NCBI RefSeq assembly: GCF_905475395.1
Contig: NC_058341.1
Location: 37,091,501-37,155,500, forward strand
Length of the DNA stretch: 64,000 bases
Source: Chrysoperla carnea
Taxonomy: Eukaryota > Arthropoda > Insecta > Neuroptera > Chrysopidae
Direction: 5' to 3'
A program made the position numbers and the translations under genes. Below, piece after piece: positions 23,101-36,620 of the stretch; positions within the stretch are counted from its first letter, which is position 1, and every line of letters starts with the position of its first letter. Under the pieces are notes generated by a model. The model was not told the origin of the DNA and made no database searches. It saw nothing but the letters and a program-made list of their open reading frames with translations.

Positions 23101-24365
23101 ACAAGTAAATTTATGTAAAAAAAGAAAACACACAGAAAATTGGAATGAAATGAATAAGAAGAAATTGAAAGAGAAACTGAAATATGATAGGATTTGTAAG
23201 ATGATTTTTATACTTATTTTATAAGTAACTGATAATGTGATATCCAATAATGAAGTGATAATATTTAATCACGGTATTTTAAATGTGACTCATTATTCAA
23301 TTTACAGTAAAACTATACCTAAATATCAGAGGATTTATATTTAAAATGTTTTGTTTATTAAGAAGTATAGAAATAATTCTGTTTGTGGCTTTGTGATTGG
23401 TGCGTTAAAATAATTTAAAGAATTAAGGATTTATGAATGATTTCAGATATGTTATTTATCTTAATACACAGGATGTCTGCCTTTAAAAGGTCTTTACAAA
23501 ACTCCACTATGTGTAGGCAGGCTCGATAATCTAAACTTAATTTGTTTAATAGTTGAATTTTTTGGGTGTTATAAGGCCCTGAAGATGAATAAAGATTTTT
23601 ATTTTTATAAATAAATTTAAAACGAAATATATAATTTTACTATAATTATGACAATGTCGAGACTATTTAATCGTTACAGTTTTTAGTAATTTCACCTCTA
23701 AAATTTCTGTAAAAACCAAGCTGGGAATATATAAGAGATACCTAAATTAAGTATAAGTCTTAGATTAAGTAACTTGTTTAAATATCTACTTTAAACATTC
23801 AATTGGTAAGAGTTAATTGTCTCTAATGATTTGCTCAGGAATATTTTAGGTAAAAATATTCCGAAAACCTTATGTATTAAAGAAATTCTGAATTCGAATT
23901 CGAACTCAGCACTCTCAAAAACTATAAGAAAACTATGTGGCAAAACAAAATCAAATTTTGTTGACCAGTGATTTTAAAAATAACCTGTGTAATAAACAAA
24001 ACTATACATTTTACAATCTGTCTGTCTGATTGACTAATAGGTAGACAGATTAATTACGTTTGTAAAATCAATTAAGATGTCATTATTATGTACATATTCT
24101 TTCTGAAAAGTTTTCTAGCAGAAAACATTTTTTTTTTTAAATAGTTGAAGAAAATTCAATACTCACACCTCTCAAACGAATCTGTTTAATAAATTTGGTG
24201 GAAGCGCAAAGAAATGTATAATACATAGTAAGGACGGATATATTACATAATTTAACTGCGTTTCCACCATTTATTTCTTATATCTATACATACTTCATTA
24301 ATTCCATTATAATTTGGTTTTTCATTTCATTTGTAAGCAATTTTTTATTCATGTATAAATATATA
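20171..24365. other. Upstream of exon 1a, intron of the distal isoform; no gene seen
   Basis: The first few hundred bases are the expected 5' UTR/promoter of the proximal isoform, but no core promoter element stands out. The remainder is AT-rich. A 108-codon frame at 22674-23000 is mainly Phe, Leu, Ile and Lys with a poly(T)-encoded run of Phe and is not credible as a gene. Confidence 0.5.
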
Positions 24366-24842
24366 CCATGTATAAAAATATATTTCATATATATGAAATA
24401 TATCAAGGTATATTAAGTTTAGTTCCAAGTTTGTAACGCTTAAAAATATTGATGTTACGAACAAAATTTTGATATAAGTATTCATAAAATCTCTCTGTCT
24501 GTCCGTTTGCCCGTCTGTGGGCACGATAACTCAAAAACAAAAAAATATATCGTGGGGAGTCGAGTTCGTAAATGAAAAACATAGGTTAAATGTAAAGAAT
24601 GTTCCTTTTAAAAAAATTAACAAATTTGTTTGAAATTTTTTTTCCGCAAACATCACTGTTTACCCGTGAAGGCGCAAATTATATAGTATGTATCATAAGG
24701 GCATATCAATTATGTGTGTGTGACATGTATTTATGTGTGGCTATTTTTTTACTTACATGACATAAAAAAACAAACGACTCTGTAATAAACACTGTCTATA
24801 CATGGTATTGACAGTTAACTCAGTCAATTTTTCACTTGTTAA
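24366..24842 (-). repeat. Dispersed ~500-bp repeat, family A, minus orientation
   Basis: The whole unit is the reverse complement of 36096-36620. Shared blocks include TATACCTTG, AGTTACAAACTTGG, CAGACAGACA with a following ACCGGAAATGG type phrase, a GAGTTATCGTG phrase, TTACCCGTGAAGGCGC and, at the far end, CAAGTGAAAA with GACTGAGTTA. No open frame runs through it. Five copies or partial copies lie within 12.3 kb. Confidence 0.7.
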
Positions 24843-25070
24843 ATAGAGAGTCCCTCAATTTTACAGTATCTCAGTTATGAATTGGAAAATTTTAGTCTGC
24901 GATAGAATTCGCAAAAAAAAACCGGTTTGAAAAAAATTATGTTTTATAATGAAAATTGTATAGTTTTTTTAATAAACAGCTACTTTTGAAGTCAACCTCA
25001 TCCTTAAAATGAAAGAGAGACTAAAGGTAACAACTTATCTGTTCATAAATAAAGTATGAATAGAAGTATA

Positions 25071-25180
25071 CTCTATGTCATTAAAATCGCAGCAATTAAA
25101 ATATACTATAACATAAGTGTTATACTATAACATTACATGTTTTATAATGTTTTAACTGGTGTGATTTTAATGACATAGAG
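25071..25180. mobile_element. 110-bp MITE, CTCTATGTCATTAAAATC ends
   Basis: Almost perfect terminal inverted repeats CTCTATGTCATTAAAATCGC and GTGATTTTAATGACATAGAG are flanked by TA. The interior is an AT-rich imperfect palindrome (TATACTATAACATAAGTGTT). It lies in the long K2P intron. Confidence 0.75.
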
Positions 25181-27831
25181 TACATACATAATAAAATTAT
25201 ATTTACTTCCTTGTATAAAGTTAAGGAATTTATGCAATCGCAGAAAAATTAAATGCTGAGTATTTAACGAAAATATGTATTTTGATTAGTTTCAGGATGA
25301 CGTTGGTTTGTAAGTATGTTTAGCTGTTAGCCATATAAAATGTTAAAATTTTGGATTTTGGTTTATTGTAACATTTAGTTTAGCATTCTTTGTACGTAAC
25401 GATATCGGACTCAAAACTCATCGTAAACCTTTCTACCTTTACTTTTCTTAACCTGCTTTGACTCCTTGTAAGAAGCGATTGAAATGCCTATCGATATTTC
25501 AAAAAACTTTTTAGCCGTAGAGTTTGTTGAAATTTTTAATTTTGGATTGTTGTACCATGATTTTGTGCATCTTCTTTTTTCTTTTTTTGTACTTGCCTGA
25601 ACATTGTGATATCGAATATTTTCAATATTCACGTTTCAATAAAATTATCGATTTTTATTATACCTGAATATATTTTAACTAGTATATAAGCGTACAGGGA
25701 TGTAATGGTGCCCACATCAGATTTTATTTTATTTCTTAGTTGTTTTTTACTTGTTTCTTTTAATTTTTAATTTGAAATATGTTAAAAAGATATCCCGATT
25801 CATAAGCTAATTAAGTTATTTAAAATTTATATTTAATGTTAATTACGTTCAATTAAAACATTCTATTCATTTTGTTTCGTTTATAATTAAATGATTTAAA
25901 ATTTTAATAGCTTCTACGCAATACGTTGATTTTATTTTTACACAAATTTTAAATTTATTTATTTTAATTTAATTTAGACAGAAAAAAAGGTATGTAAGAA
26001 CTAGCATAGCCAATTGATTAACCTTTTCTGTATTACACATAGATTAGGGCAAATTTTTGTTCTTTGATAATAGTGTGTTAAAATATTTTATCGCCCTTCA
26101 GATGTGGTGTGCTTTTGGCTTTTTATTATTCGAATCACTATTTCTTGGTAGATGTAGTTAAAAGTATCGAAGAGATGGTAAACGAGAGAATGGTTGTCAA
26201 TGTACTTTTCTTTTCAAGTAAAATATAATAAAATTTTTTGGTGTTGCGTTGAGCGATTTAATTATAATATTTTTTTAGTAAACAGTAAAAATTTTAAAAA
26301 ACATATCACGTTGAAAACACAGGTTCTCGGTGAAAGAATTAATAAGAAAATGAAAGCAAAACGAACTAATAATCTCTAACAAAAGTTAAGTTTCTATAAT
26401 TATATTTTAATTAACAAAGTTGTTCTGTTAAAAAAAAGGTTCACCGCCCTTCACTGAATTTAAACTACATTGGGTACAGTAAGTACTTGAATGAGAGACC
26501 TCTTTAGAACATTTTGTGCTCCTACCTTTTTATTATTTATAATAGTTTTTTATACTTATTGTATATCTTATATATAAAAATTTAGATTCCGTATGTTTAT
26601 GGCCGCAAAACTCGAAAATTAGTTGATAGATTGACTAGAAATTTTGAAAGGTCGTTAAATTTATACCCAGAAATGTTTATGCATACTTTGTAGTCCAAAA
26701 TTCTAACGGGAATGAATATTTCAGAAATGTGTTTCTATACTATTTTTATTTACTCACATAATTAATTTCAATTATCAAAGTATGAAATTTGATTATTCTT
26801 ACTTTTTGTTTTTGTTTACTTTTAATCATGCATACGATATTTATTTACATAGTTTATCATAGTCTCTCTATTATAATTGATGTTTTTAATATGATACATA
26901 CAGGCGTAAACTAAATATTGACAAATATATTGTCTAGTAATCTTAATTAAATAGAATTGAAAAAAATACACTCGAACCAATGAAATTGGAATTATTCATA
27001 CTAATTAAAAAATTCAAAAAAACACAGTTATTCCAAAGTTTTAAGTTTTGGTAAGTAATTAAAAATTACTTTCTTACATAAATCAATGCCTATTGATATT
27101 TTGTTACTGGCAAAGTTTAGAAAAACGCATATATCTTTGGTTAAAACAACATCTTGTTCCTGTAATGTTGCATTTATTTGGTCCATTGATATAAGTGACC
27201 AGTGAAATGGTGCCAGATCAGTTCTACACTCCAAGATTCGGGTAGAATCGTAAAGATAATTTAAATTATTTATGTAAGTAATTAAAAAGTTGTATTATCT
27301 AAGTTTACTTGTACTATGAATATGTACCAAACACAATACTCAAATTGTATGTGTATTAGATGTCGCGGGTGTTCACACGAAAACACATTAAAACTGTATA
27401 CAGAATTTTCCAAATAAGTACACACACGCACAAAAATCAGTGATTATTCATCTAATCTTACAACCAAAAAGCTTCATTCGTCTGTTTACGTTACTGTCAT
27501 GATTCATCTCAAATCATTCACACGAACGTATCCCGCCTATCTCCACTTCAATCTTTTTACTTCTTTTTAAGTTTTATTATAATGGGTTGGTGACTTCATT
27601 TGAAATTGTTTAAATACCAAAGTCTCTTCCACGCATTCATTGTTCCAGGTTGTACTGACATCTTTAAAGTTGGTAAGAAAGAAAACTTAACTACCTTTAA
27701 CTAACTTTAATAAGAAAATTCTTCAACCGCTGGCCAAGGTATTTGCAGCTAATCCCTGAATTTAAACAGAAAACTAACATCTTTAAATTTGGTAAGATAG
27801 AAAACTCTAACTTCAATAAATTTGAAGAATA

Positions 27832-27979
27832 GACCTTTTCGTTTTAGAAGAATAGACCTTTTCGGACAATTGGTTAAAATATTAATGTGATCAAATGAAT
27901 AACAAATAACTTGTATCTTTGTCCAACTTATTACTGTCTGTCCGAAACAATAATGAATCGTAATTGAAATGAAAAGGTC
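27832..27979. mobile_element. MITE, GACCTTTTCATT family (copy 3), duplicated left end
   Basis: The ends are GACCTTTTCG and AAATGAAAAGGTC with flanking TA. The left terminus occurs twice in tandem: AGAATAGACCTTTTCG-type sequence starts at 27828 and again at 27849. This suggests slippage or a nested insertion at the end. The interior matches copy 1 (GTCCGAAACAATAATGAAT). Confidence 0.75.
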
Positions 27980-28202
27980 TATTAAATGAAGTTACTGTTG
28001 CTGCGTTTACTTATTACACAGGTTTTTCTATGTAGAACTTTATTTCTCTGTTAATCTCTACTTTAATTTTAATTAGTATCGCCTCTTTATGTTTCCACAA
28101 TTAAAATATACCTAATAATTATATGGGGTTGCATTAGGTCTAGATAACATAAGAAGTATTATAGTATCCAGAAGTAGGGACAAAAAGGAGTAATATATAT
28201 AA

Positions 28203-28500
28203 AGATATACTAAGTTTAGTCACAAGTTTGTAACGCTTAAAAGTATTTACAGCGTGCTCGGGACGTAAAAAGTGAGGTCGAATTCGTAAATGAGCAACAT
28301 AGGTCAATTGGGTCTTAGGCCCGTAGGACCCATTTTCAAAACTCTCTTTTCAAAATAAAACAAAATTCTAGAAAATACTTTCGAAAATTTTCGAAATTTT
28401 AAAATCCTTTAATTAATAAAAAAATATTGCAAGCACTGACTTTCATCACTGTCTATACAAGGTATGTCAATAACTCAGTCAATTGTTTGTTTTCACTTCT
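28203..28500 (-). repeat. Family A repeat, internally deleted copy
   Basis: It retains both ends of the unit (GATATACTAAGTTTAG at one end, AACTCAGTCAATTGTTTG and TTTTCACTT at the other) and the middle CGTAAAAAGTGAGGTCGA, but lacks the GAGTTATCG and CAGACAGACA segment present in the fuller copies. Orientation as at 24366. Confidence 0.6.
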
Positions 28501-29855
28501 TTAATATTATAATGAAGAATTGACTACCATTCATAATTTTGGAAATCCTTGGCTAGCTTGTAAACAGACGTATTTTAAACAATTTTACCGACAATGTTGT
28601 CAACGTTGAATACGTATTGTATTGTCGTTTATTACGTCACTAGTGGGGTATGTCTCCTACTATTATTTATTCTTTAAGGATTAATTCAGTATTGTCTTCC
28701 ATTTAAACTGAAGAAGATTGTTTGTAAACTTATATTAAAAAGACGGAAACAAACAGTAAACAATGAATTTTCCTTCAATTGAAACTTTTCATTAATATAT
28801 TTAAACTGCGTGATTTACAATGTAGCAATTTACATTATCGATTACATCTCTATACCTACTCACTGCTACTTTAACCAAGTTTAACTTTGTATCTGTTGGT
28901 GGTAGCGTAGGGCTATCACCAACAAGGAAAGAAGATTTAAATGGGAAAAACTAACACAAAATGAGTTATTATGGGGATTGATTTTCGTAAATTAGAGTAT
29001 GCTTTGTAAAGTTGGTTGATGGGGCTATTTTTTTTTAGGGCTCACTCTAAAAAGAAACACTCTTATATAAATAAAAAATTCTCTGGAAACTATCGTTTTT
29101 ACGAATATCATTTTTAAAAATGGGTTCCTTGGTCTCAGAGTCGATTTTACCATATTGAAACCCCTTGCAACTTTAGGATAATATGGCCTCTGGGGGATAA
29201 TATGGGTAGGGCAGAAAAAAACTTGCTAGAGTTATATAAGATAGATTTTGATGTTCTGAATCCGAAATTAATTAAAACAATTAATCAAAATACCCATTTT
29301 TCGCTATAATTTAAGTTAGATAGATGCATATAAAGTATACTTGGATACTTTAATACTTATAATCTAGTATTCAGAGATAATGTTATACGTATTGTACCGA
29401 ATAAATCGCTATAATCATTGTTACTAGATTAGCATATATTTTATCCAATCTCGAACTTCGACTCTATTGTATATTGTTAATAAAAATTGCGTTTAATTAA
29501 TAGTAGGAAAAATGTTTGAAATTAAGTTTTTAAAATTTTGTATTTTTTGAAAAAATTACCATTTTATTATTTAAAATTAGGTAAATACTTCATAATCTGT
29601 GCAGTAGATAGATACTTAACTATTATTATCAAACTATGTGAGAGATACTGTTTTAGTTGTAAATGAAAATAGTTTGACGATTGACGACAATATTAAGATA
29701 TGGTCGAATTAACGTTTTAATTAATGACGTAAAAGCTTGATTTGGATCAAATATAAATAGAAGTATTGCATCATATAACATGGTAACCTAATAACTGTAA
29801 TACACATCGTCAGAATGCATTTTTAGTATCCTAATCCATATTCCTATCCCGATAA

Positions 29856-29935
29856 AGTAAGGATGTTTGTTTGTATGTTTGTTACGCTTTCCTGCAAAAA
29901 CCGCTGAATGGATTTGAATGAAACTTGACAATAAT
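29856..29935 (+). repeat. Possible dispersed-repeat core
   Basis: TTTGTTACGCTTTCCTGCAA followed by AACCGCTGAATGGATTTGAA resembles a phrase seen at the 3' parts of many arthropod retroelements. A related phrase occurs at 50690-50730 (GCGGATGAACCGATTTTGAT). No element boundaries are visible. Confidence 0.3.
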
Positions 29936-32580
29936 ATAGCTCATATATCAGAATAACAAATGATGTAGCTCAAACATCAGAATAACAAATAACAAATGAA
30001 TGAAATCTGTTCTGATATAGGTTTGAATTAAAAAAAATTGAAAACTGTACATATATTTTACCTATGTAGGTACAACAATCTCTACCCCTACTTCGAGTGT
30101 CATGGATGGAGGATAAGTGAGAGCAAGGGAAGTGAAGGTTATAACAAGGTGATCTTTACCAGTTTATACTTTCAAACTCAGCGAGCGAGCGGATATCAAG
30201 CTAGTTTATAATAAATATTCAATATATAAATGTTGTAAGAACAGTTTACTTCATTTTCCGAGCCCAAAAATTTTTTTCAATATTTTGAATATTTAATAAA
30301 TAGTTATACAGTATAACACGCCATATACCTTAGAAAAAGTTTTGTTTGATTTTTTGGCTGGTAATTTCTATTGTCTCACTGTACCTACAACCGAAAAACC
30401 ATCACTTTTGAAACTAATTTTATATGTAACTTTTTTAATATTCCAAATTCAAATAAATAATGTTTTATTTTTTTTACTAAACGGAGCAACCAGAATTAAG
30501 TGGATAACCATGCAAAGTAAAATATTTTAGCTATAGGAAAATAATCTTTTAAAATTATAGTTTCATTTATAATTTACAAATTTGGATTGAATTAACCATT
30601 GTTAAAAGTAAATAATTCGAGTAAAAAAAAAGATTAAAAAATAAACTTTGTGGATTCAAAAACTCTTGATAATTTATTGTCATTGTTGAAATCTGGAACA
30701 GTTTCGCCTTCATATTTGAATAATGATTATGTTCTATATTTTTTCAGGGCAAATTTCATTTAAAATTTTGATATGATACAAATATACAGCGCGTTTCATA
30801 AATATATCGACAAACTTTTGGATTATAAGATATTCTTTTCGAAATTGACTGTTGAAATAAATTTAAGATATTTGACTTACTATTAATATGCTTGTAAGAA
30901 GAAGGTGTATTTTGGGCGAACTGCCTTTATTTTGTCTGCTGTGTAAGTTAAAATGAACAATCTGTATTTAAAATTTAGTGAGAAATACAAAGTAAACATT
31001 AAAAAGAAACTATGTGGTAGGTGTAAAGGTTATTGGTCAATCAATATGTGATGGATCAATAATTTTAAATTAAACATTTGTATTTCATAAATTGAATTAT
31101 TTTATCAATTTGATATGTAACATATCAACAAGTCATTTTTATCTTCGAGCTTTAATTATGCAAAAATATATATTTTTTGTTTGTATAATTGAATGATCCA
31201 TAGTCTGTCTATTTCAATCAATACTACAGAGCCAACACCGACTGACAAAATAAAATAGATGTGTTAATTTTTTAAAGCTTATGGAAAAATGTCATTTTCG
31301 GGAAAAAGCTCTACTTTATTCTAAAATCTGTGGTTTTTGTAATATTATTTTTCTCGTGGGTATATAAGCGAATTTTCAACAACTATTATACTACAGTCAT
31401 TTAAAACAGACTATTTTCCAAACTTTCACGTTTTGCTAGCAAGGTAAACCTTTGGTGACATAGAGAGTTTGATAAGTAGAGCCCAAGTTTATATCCCTAA
31501 AGTGAGTCTTCCATACAAATGTTGAACTTTTCCTGCCCAGAAACACTGTTCACAAATATATTGAAAACTGTTAAAAATAGTGAAAAAGTTGTATTACTAA
31601 TTTAAAGAATGTAAAATTAATATAAAATTTTTCATTGGAATGAAAGGGTAATCGAAAAGAAGAAAATCAAGACTTTCTTATAAAAATGATACACATTGAT
31701 ACATGATACAATTCATTACAAGTTTCCTGACAGAAAAGGTTGAAACTTTTTTAATTGGGCTCACGCTATTGATGTAAATTTTTTTTATTGGTATATACTC
31801 ATCGAACTTTCTAGGAGACCAAAAGTTTAGTTTGTTTACAAATTGTGAGAGGTGAAAGACTAAGATGGATGATTGTACTGTTAAGAATCTACGACCTTTT
31901 AATTTAACTTTATTACACTTCTTTGTAATGAAAAAACTACTAAACTTGTTTTATGTATAAATGGAAATCATAAAAACAGAACGCAATTTTGTAATATTTA
32001 ATTTAAAAGAATAATTCAAGGATCTTAAAATTTAGTAGAGAAAAGAATCTTAAAGTATTTTTTTTGTTCATTATTTAATCAAATGAGTGTAGTTTATTTG
32101 TTAAAGGGAGGTCGTTTTTCACGACTCGGAAAATTTTTTTGTTTTATCTTCAGAACTGAAAATAAAAAGTGATATTTACCGATTAAAAGAACGATAAATT
32201 TTCCATAAAAAATATCTTTTTTCCATAAAAAGAATTTTCACGGGACTGTAAAATAAATCAAATTAAAGAAGAAAAATAAAATTATAAGTATTATCAAAGA
32301 TTAGAAGGGAGTAACGTACGATTTATAAAAGTATATACGATTTTACTGATGATGACTATATGGCAGTCGAAATACGTATTCATATAATACCAAAACAGAC
32401 CTAGAAATAAGGCTTTCTTATAAATATATTTGCCAATTTTTTCTCTAATTATTTGTTTCATGTTCATATTTTGTCAAGCATTGTGTCCTGTTGTTCAAAA
32501 TGACTAAATAAATCTGTGGAATATTAATTTTGGATCTGCAGGTATTGGTTTTCTTTAATTAATTTTTGAAAATTTAGAAA

Positions 32581-32760
32581 TTTTATGTACTGAGCACGCA
32601 ATAAAATTTCAGCTTGATATCTTTTTTCGTTTTTGAGCTATCGTGTTGACAGACAGACTGACAGACGTACAGACAACCGAAAATGGACTAATTAGCTGAT
32701 TTAATTAACATCTATACCAAAATTTTTTTCACAGCGGGAAAAATCGAACTTTATTCATAA
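32581..32760 (+). repeat. Family A repeat, partial copy
   Basis: It carries only the central block: CTGAGCACGCAATAAAATTT, CAGCTTGATATCTTTTTTCG, GAGCTATCGTGTTGACAGAC and AATGGACTAATTAGCTGATT. The same block occurs at 36405-36540. Confidence 0.6.
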
Positions 32761-34034
32761 CAAAGACTTCTATCTTTCACTATAACCGTGAACAGTACAT
32801 AGTACTGAAGAATAGACAACAATCAACACCAATTTTCTTTTTTTCTCCAGACTATTCCAGCCTCCTAAATTTTGATTTTCTACAATTTTTTACAATTTTG
32901 TATTTTATTTTAATTATGTTAGAAAAAGTAGGTATAAAAAAATTGTAAATATTTCACTAGAATTGTATTATGTAATATAATAAAATAATTTGGTTGGAAA
33001 AATATTTAAGAAAGGTCCTCAGGGAATAATATTTTGACAAATACTTATCTTGCAAATATATTTATACACATCTAAGTATTTACGTCATGTTTTTGACATT
33101 ATTTTAAATTACATTTATAGGAGTTTAGTCCATTGTACGACGACGTATACAAAAACGTTCATTTGTTCGAGTAATAAGTGGGTGCTAGAAAAGGTGGAAT
33201 AGGGATGTATCCTACTAAAATATGATGATGTTGCAGGTGCTTAAACCTTGTATCAAAATGTGTAACTTGAGGGAGAGTGACAGACAATGGAGTTGGTTAG
33301 ATAAAATATTATGGTATTATAAAAATATTTTTTGTTGAAGAATTTTTCCGAGTGAATTATTAAATTTATTAAAATATCTTTGGGTTATTATCTTAAGTAC
33401 GTGTTTAAGATGGCAAGAGAGTTAGTTATTTCAAAATATTATGATTATTAATTGGATTTTTATTTTATAAACATTTTAAAAATTTTTACCTTTATAAATG
33501 GATTACTATTTACCACGTAATGTAAATGACATATGACTTAAAATTAAGGATTTTAGAGACTTTGTGTTGATACGTTCTCGGTAACGGTCAGTTATTTTTC
33601 ACGGGACTAGGAAAATTATTGACTTGACCCCCAAGCTTCAAATTGAAAGATATCAGTTTTTCATTTTTCTTACTTAAAGACAATAGGATAAAAAACGAAA
33701 GATAATTTTGCCAAACCTTCAAACGGAATGGCTGTTGACTAACACCCTGGCAATTACACCTTCAAAATTACACCTTCAAAATTACAAGTAACATTGTTGC
33801 CAAATGTTCTCAGCCTTCTAAAATGCGTTTTGATTTCTATGTCGTTAAAATTACCTGCATATTAAATTTAAAAACCTGAAAAGCGATTGCTTTACATAAT
33901 AAATGTAATGCGATTACTATAAATGGAAAAATGTGCAGGTTTTGCATCAAAAAGAAACCTCAATACATGTGGGGATCTGGTAGTTATGTTTGGTAGGGAC
34001 ATTTTACGTCCCTTTTTAATCCCAGGTTTTCAGG

Positions 34035-34615
34035 ATAGATGACTTTAAATTAAAAAATTGTTATCGTTTAAAAAGGTAGCATTTTTTGTTCGAAACATTT
34101 TTCCACAAACCGTACAGTTTAGATAAAAACGGACTGAAAAGTTTTACCCAAACTATTCGAAAAAAATTTTCCAATAAAAGTGGTTTGTTTTTCTATTAAG
34201 ACCATCATTGTTCGAATTGAATAAAGAAACGTGCAAAAAGCTATGATATGTACTTTCTTGTACGGTATTTTTGCTATCAATTACTATCTAAACTATTCGG
34301 TTTACAAAAACTAGTTTGCTCTTTTATATAGAAGAACTTTCTAATTTAAAGTGCTCGTCTAATGTTTGCTACTTATGAATTAGAGGGAGATTTTAATTGA
34401 ACCGGAAAACTTAAATTGAATTCAATATCCGTATAAGATGTGTGCCTTTTAAAATTAACACTTTTCGTTTGAAGTATTTTCCTTGATTAGACTTAATTTT
34501 CGAGTTTCCTATGGTTTTGGATTTATAATGCGACACTTCTGTCTTTGCGTTTTAGTTCTTTCATCAGGTTTTATTTATAATAAACAGTGGCGATATAAAG
34601 TTCAAACAAGACAAT
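34035..34615 (+). repeat. Dispersed repeat, family B, copy 1
   Basis: GACTTTAAATTAAAAAATTG, TAGCATTTTTTGTTCGAAAC and CCACAAACCGTACAGTTTAG recur with few changes at 37301-37408, and AAAGTTCAAACAAGACA recurs at 37523-37539. The two copies are direct repeats about 3 kb apart. Copy 1 has an extra 300 bp in the middle. An 89-codon frame at 34483-34752 overlaps its end and is not recognisable. Confidence 0.6.
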
Positions 34616-35419
34616 GTTTAAGTTCATTGCCCGTAATTTTATCGTTCCCTTATTTACCCTCAAAAGCTGTCGTCATTCTCGAATTCGTCACCGGATTTGT
34701 ATTTGTTCCAAAACGCAAATTTATTCACATATTTAATAACAAAAATTATTGAAAACTGAAATTAAATTATTAATTAATTTTTTTTGTTCTGTGAAACATC
34801 GCAAATTATAAAATTCCAATAACATTTTAACCTAATTAATTGTAGATAATCTTTGAACTATCTCTAATAATATAATGAATAGTTTTATATATTTTCATTA
34901 ATTAATTATATTTGTAATATTTATTTATAAAACATATTCAATACTCTATATACTAATTATTATTTATTTATTTGAACTGTAACATAATAAAAATAAATTG
35001 ACAGCAGAATTTTTTACTGTTCATTGATTTCAAATAATAAGTTAACTATTTGACATAATAAGTGATGTGAAAAATGATTGATCTTTTTCATCATCATTCG
35101 CCTCATTCTATGTTCATTTTTATCAAATTATCATTTAACAGCTTGTATATTACACACAGCCGGAGAGCTATAGGGCTTGACAACATACACATTTTGGTTC
35201 AGCTGAAAATTGTTTCAGCTGAAGGGTGACCAATATGGATAGGAAAATGGTTCACACTTTTCATCCTAAACATCTCTTTTTACCCGTGAGGGCGTCTATA
35301 AAATACTTCGAATGTATTTTCTGGAATTATTTTCGTTTTTCTAGAATGTTTCACAAAACCACTAGTTGAAGTTTTCCTGAAAATTTTCAACACATTTTTT
35401 TAAATAGTTTTCGAGAAAA

Positions 35420-35600
35420 TGAACACAGTTTTTTCCCAAGCTGCGCCTTCACGGATAAACAGTGATTTTTACGAAAGAATTATTCAAATAAAAGTTGTTA
35501 GTTTTATATAAGGAATAACTTTCATATTTAAACTTTTGTTCTATTTCTAACAGTTTACAAGATAGATATTTTTTCAATTGATTGAATCAGAAAAAAATTC
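35420..35600 (+). repeat. Family A repeat, partial copy
   Basis: GCGCCTTCACGGATAAACAG, then TTAAACTTTTGTTCTATTTC and TAACAGTTTACAAGATAGAT, match 36220-36335 with scattered changes. The neighbouring 35270-35300 contains the same TTACCCGTGAGGGCG phrase in reverse sense, so two fragments in opposite orientation seem to lie side by side. Confidence 0.5.
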
Positions 35601-35651
35601 CATTTTGAAATTGGCAAATATCAATTGACAACTATTAATTATATTAATTTT

Positions 35652-35736
35652 GTTGCGACGGCGGGAATCGAGCCCGCTACCCTAAGCATACCGGGCCGGA
35701 ATTAGTTACGCCTTAACCAACTGAGCTAATAGAGCG
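35652..35736 (-). mobile_element. tRNA-like SINE head (TAGCTCAGTTGGTTAAGG type)
   Basis: Read on the minus strand, TTAGCTCAGTTGGTTAAGGC is an A-box/D-arm sequence, and GCGGGCTCGATTCCCGC forms a five-pair T arm with loop. The spacing between the boxes is about right for a tRNA, but no acceptor stem or anticodon stem pairs convincingly, so it is a tRNA-derived SINE or tRNA pseudogene. A second member is at 43611-43695 on the plus strand; both are followed by an AACAAAA and TTAAT tail start. Confidence 0.6.
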
Positions 35737-36095
35737 ATTTTGTTATAAGAATTGTATCAAATTTGAGATTCATTAAATAGAATAGTGAAATTAGAAAAAT
35801 GAAAAAAGTAGTTCTAGGTTTAAGGTGTATGTGTTCAAAAAGAGTGTAACGCAATAAATTCAGTACCACGAGAAATTAATTTTTTTCTTAATTTTGTTAC
35901 CAAGTTCTTTTTAATTTATCAATATTACCTCATTCTCGAAATCAATATGACTTTATTCAAATATGATAAAACAATATAAAATAAAAAATTTATCAAAAAC
36001 AAAATTTTCAAAATAAATTGAAAGGTCGTTCTTTAGTTGCTAATGGAAATTTAATTTGTAATAAACATACACAGAAAGATTCAAGGGTAAATGAT

Positions 36096-36620
36096 TTTAT
36101 AACAAGTGAAAACAAACAATTGACTGAGTTAATTCTTGAAATACCATGTGTAAACAGTGTTGCTAATTACTCTGTCACATTACACATACATACATGTTAC
36201 ACATTTGCGTATAATTTGCGCTTTCACGGGTAAACAATGATGTTTACGAAAACATGTTTTAAACAAAAGTTGTTTATTTTTTTATACATTTTTTACATTT
36301 AAACTTTTGTTCTATCTCTAACGGTTTACAAGATGGGTAATACGGACCCAAGACCCAATTGAGTTATGTTACTCATTTACAAACTCGACCTCACTTTTTA
36401 TGTCCTAAGCACGCTATAAAATATATATTTCAGCTTGATATCTCTTTTCGTTTTTGAGTTATCGTGATGACAGAAGGACAGACAGACAACCGGAAATGGA
36501 CTAATTAAGTGATTTTATGAACACCTTTATCAAAATTTTGTTATAGCATCAATATTTTTAAGAGTTACAAACTTGGGACTAAAGTTAGTATACCTTGGTA
36601 TATTTCATATACATGGTATA
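36096..36620 (+). repeat. Family A repeat, longest copy
   Basis: This copy is the reference for the family in the window: it starts at ACAAGTGAAAACAAACAATT, contains GCTTTCACGGGTAAACAATG, the GACCTCACTTTTTATGTCCT block, the GAGTTATCGTG and GACAGACAACCGG block, and ends at AGTATACCTTGG. Part of an open frame (36018-36233) lies in its first third and is not a recognisable protein. Confidence 0.7.

Noticed and set aside
35652..35736. Functional tRNA gene
   Set aside because: The D-arm and T-arm look real, but no acceptor stem or anticodon stem pairs and the second copy differs in the middle, so it is a SINE head or pseudogene.
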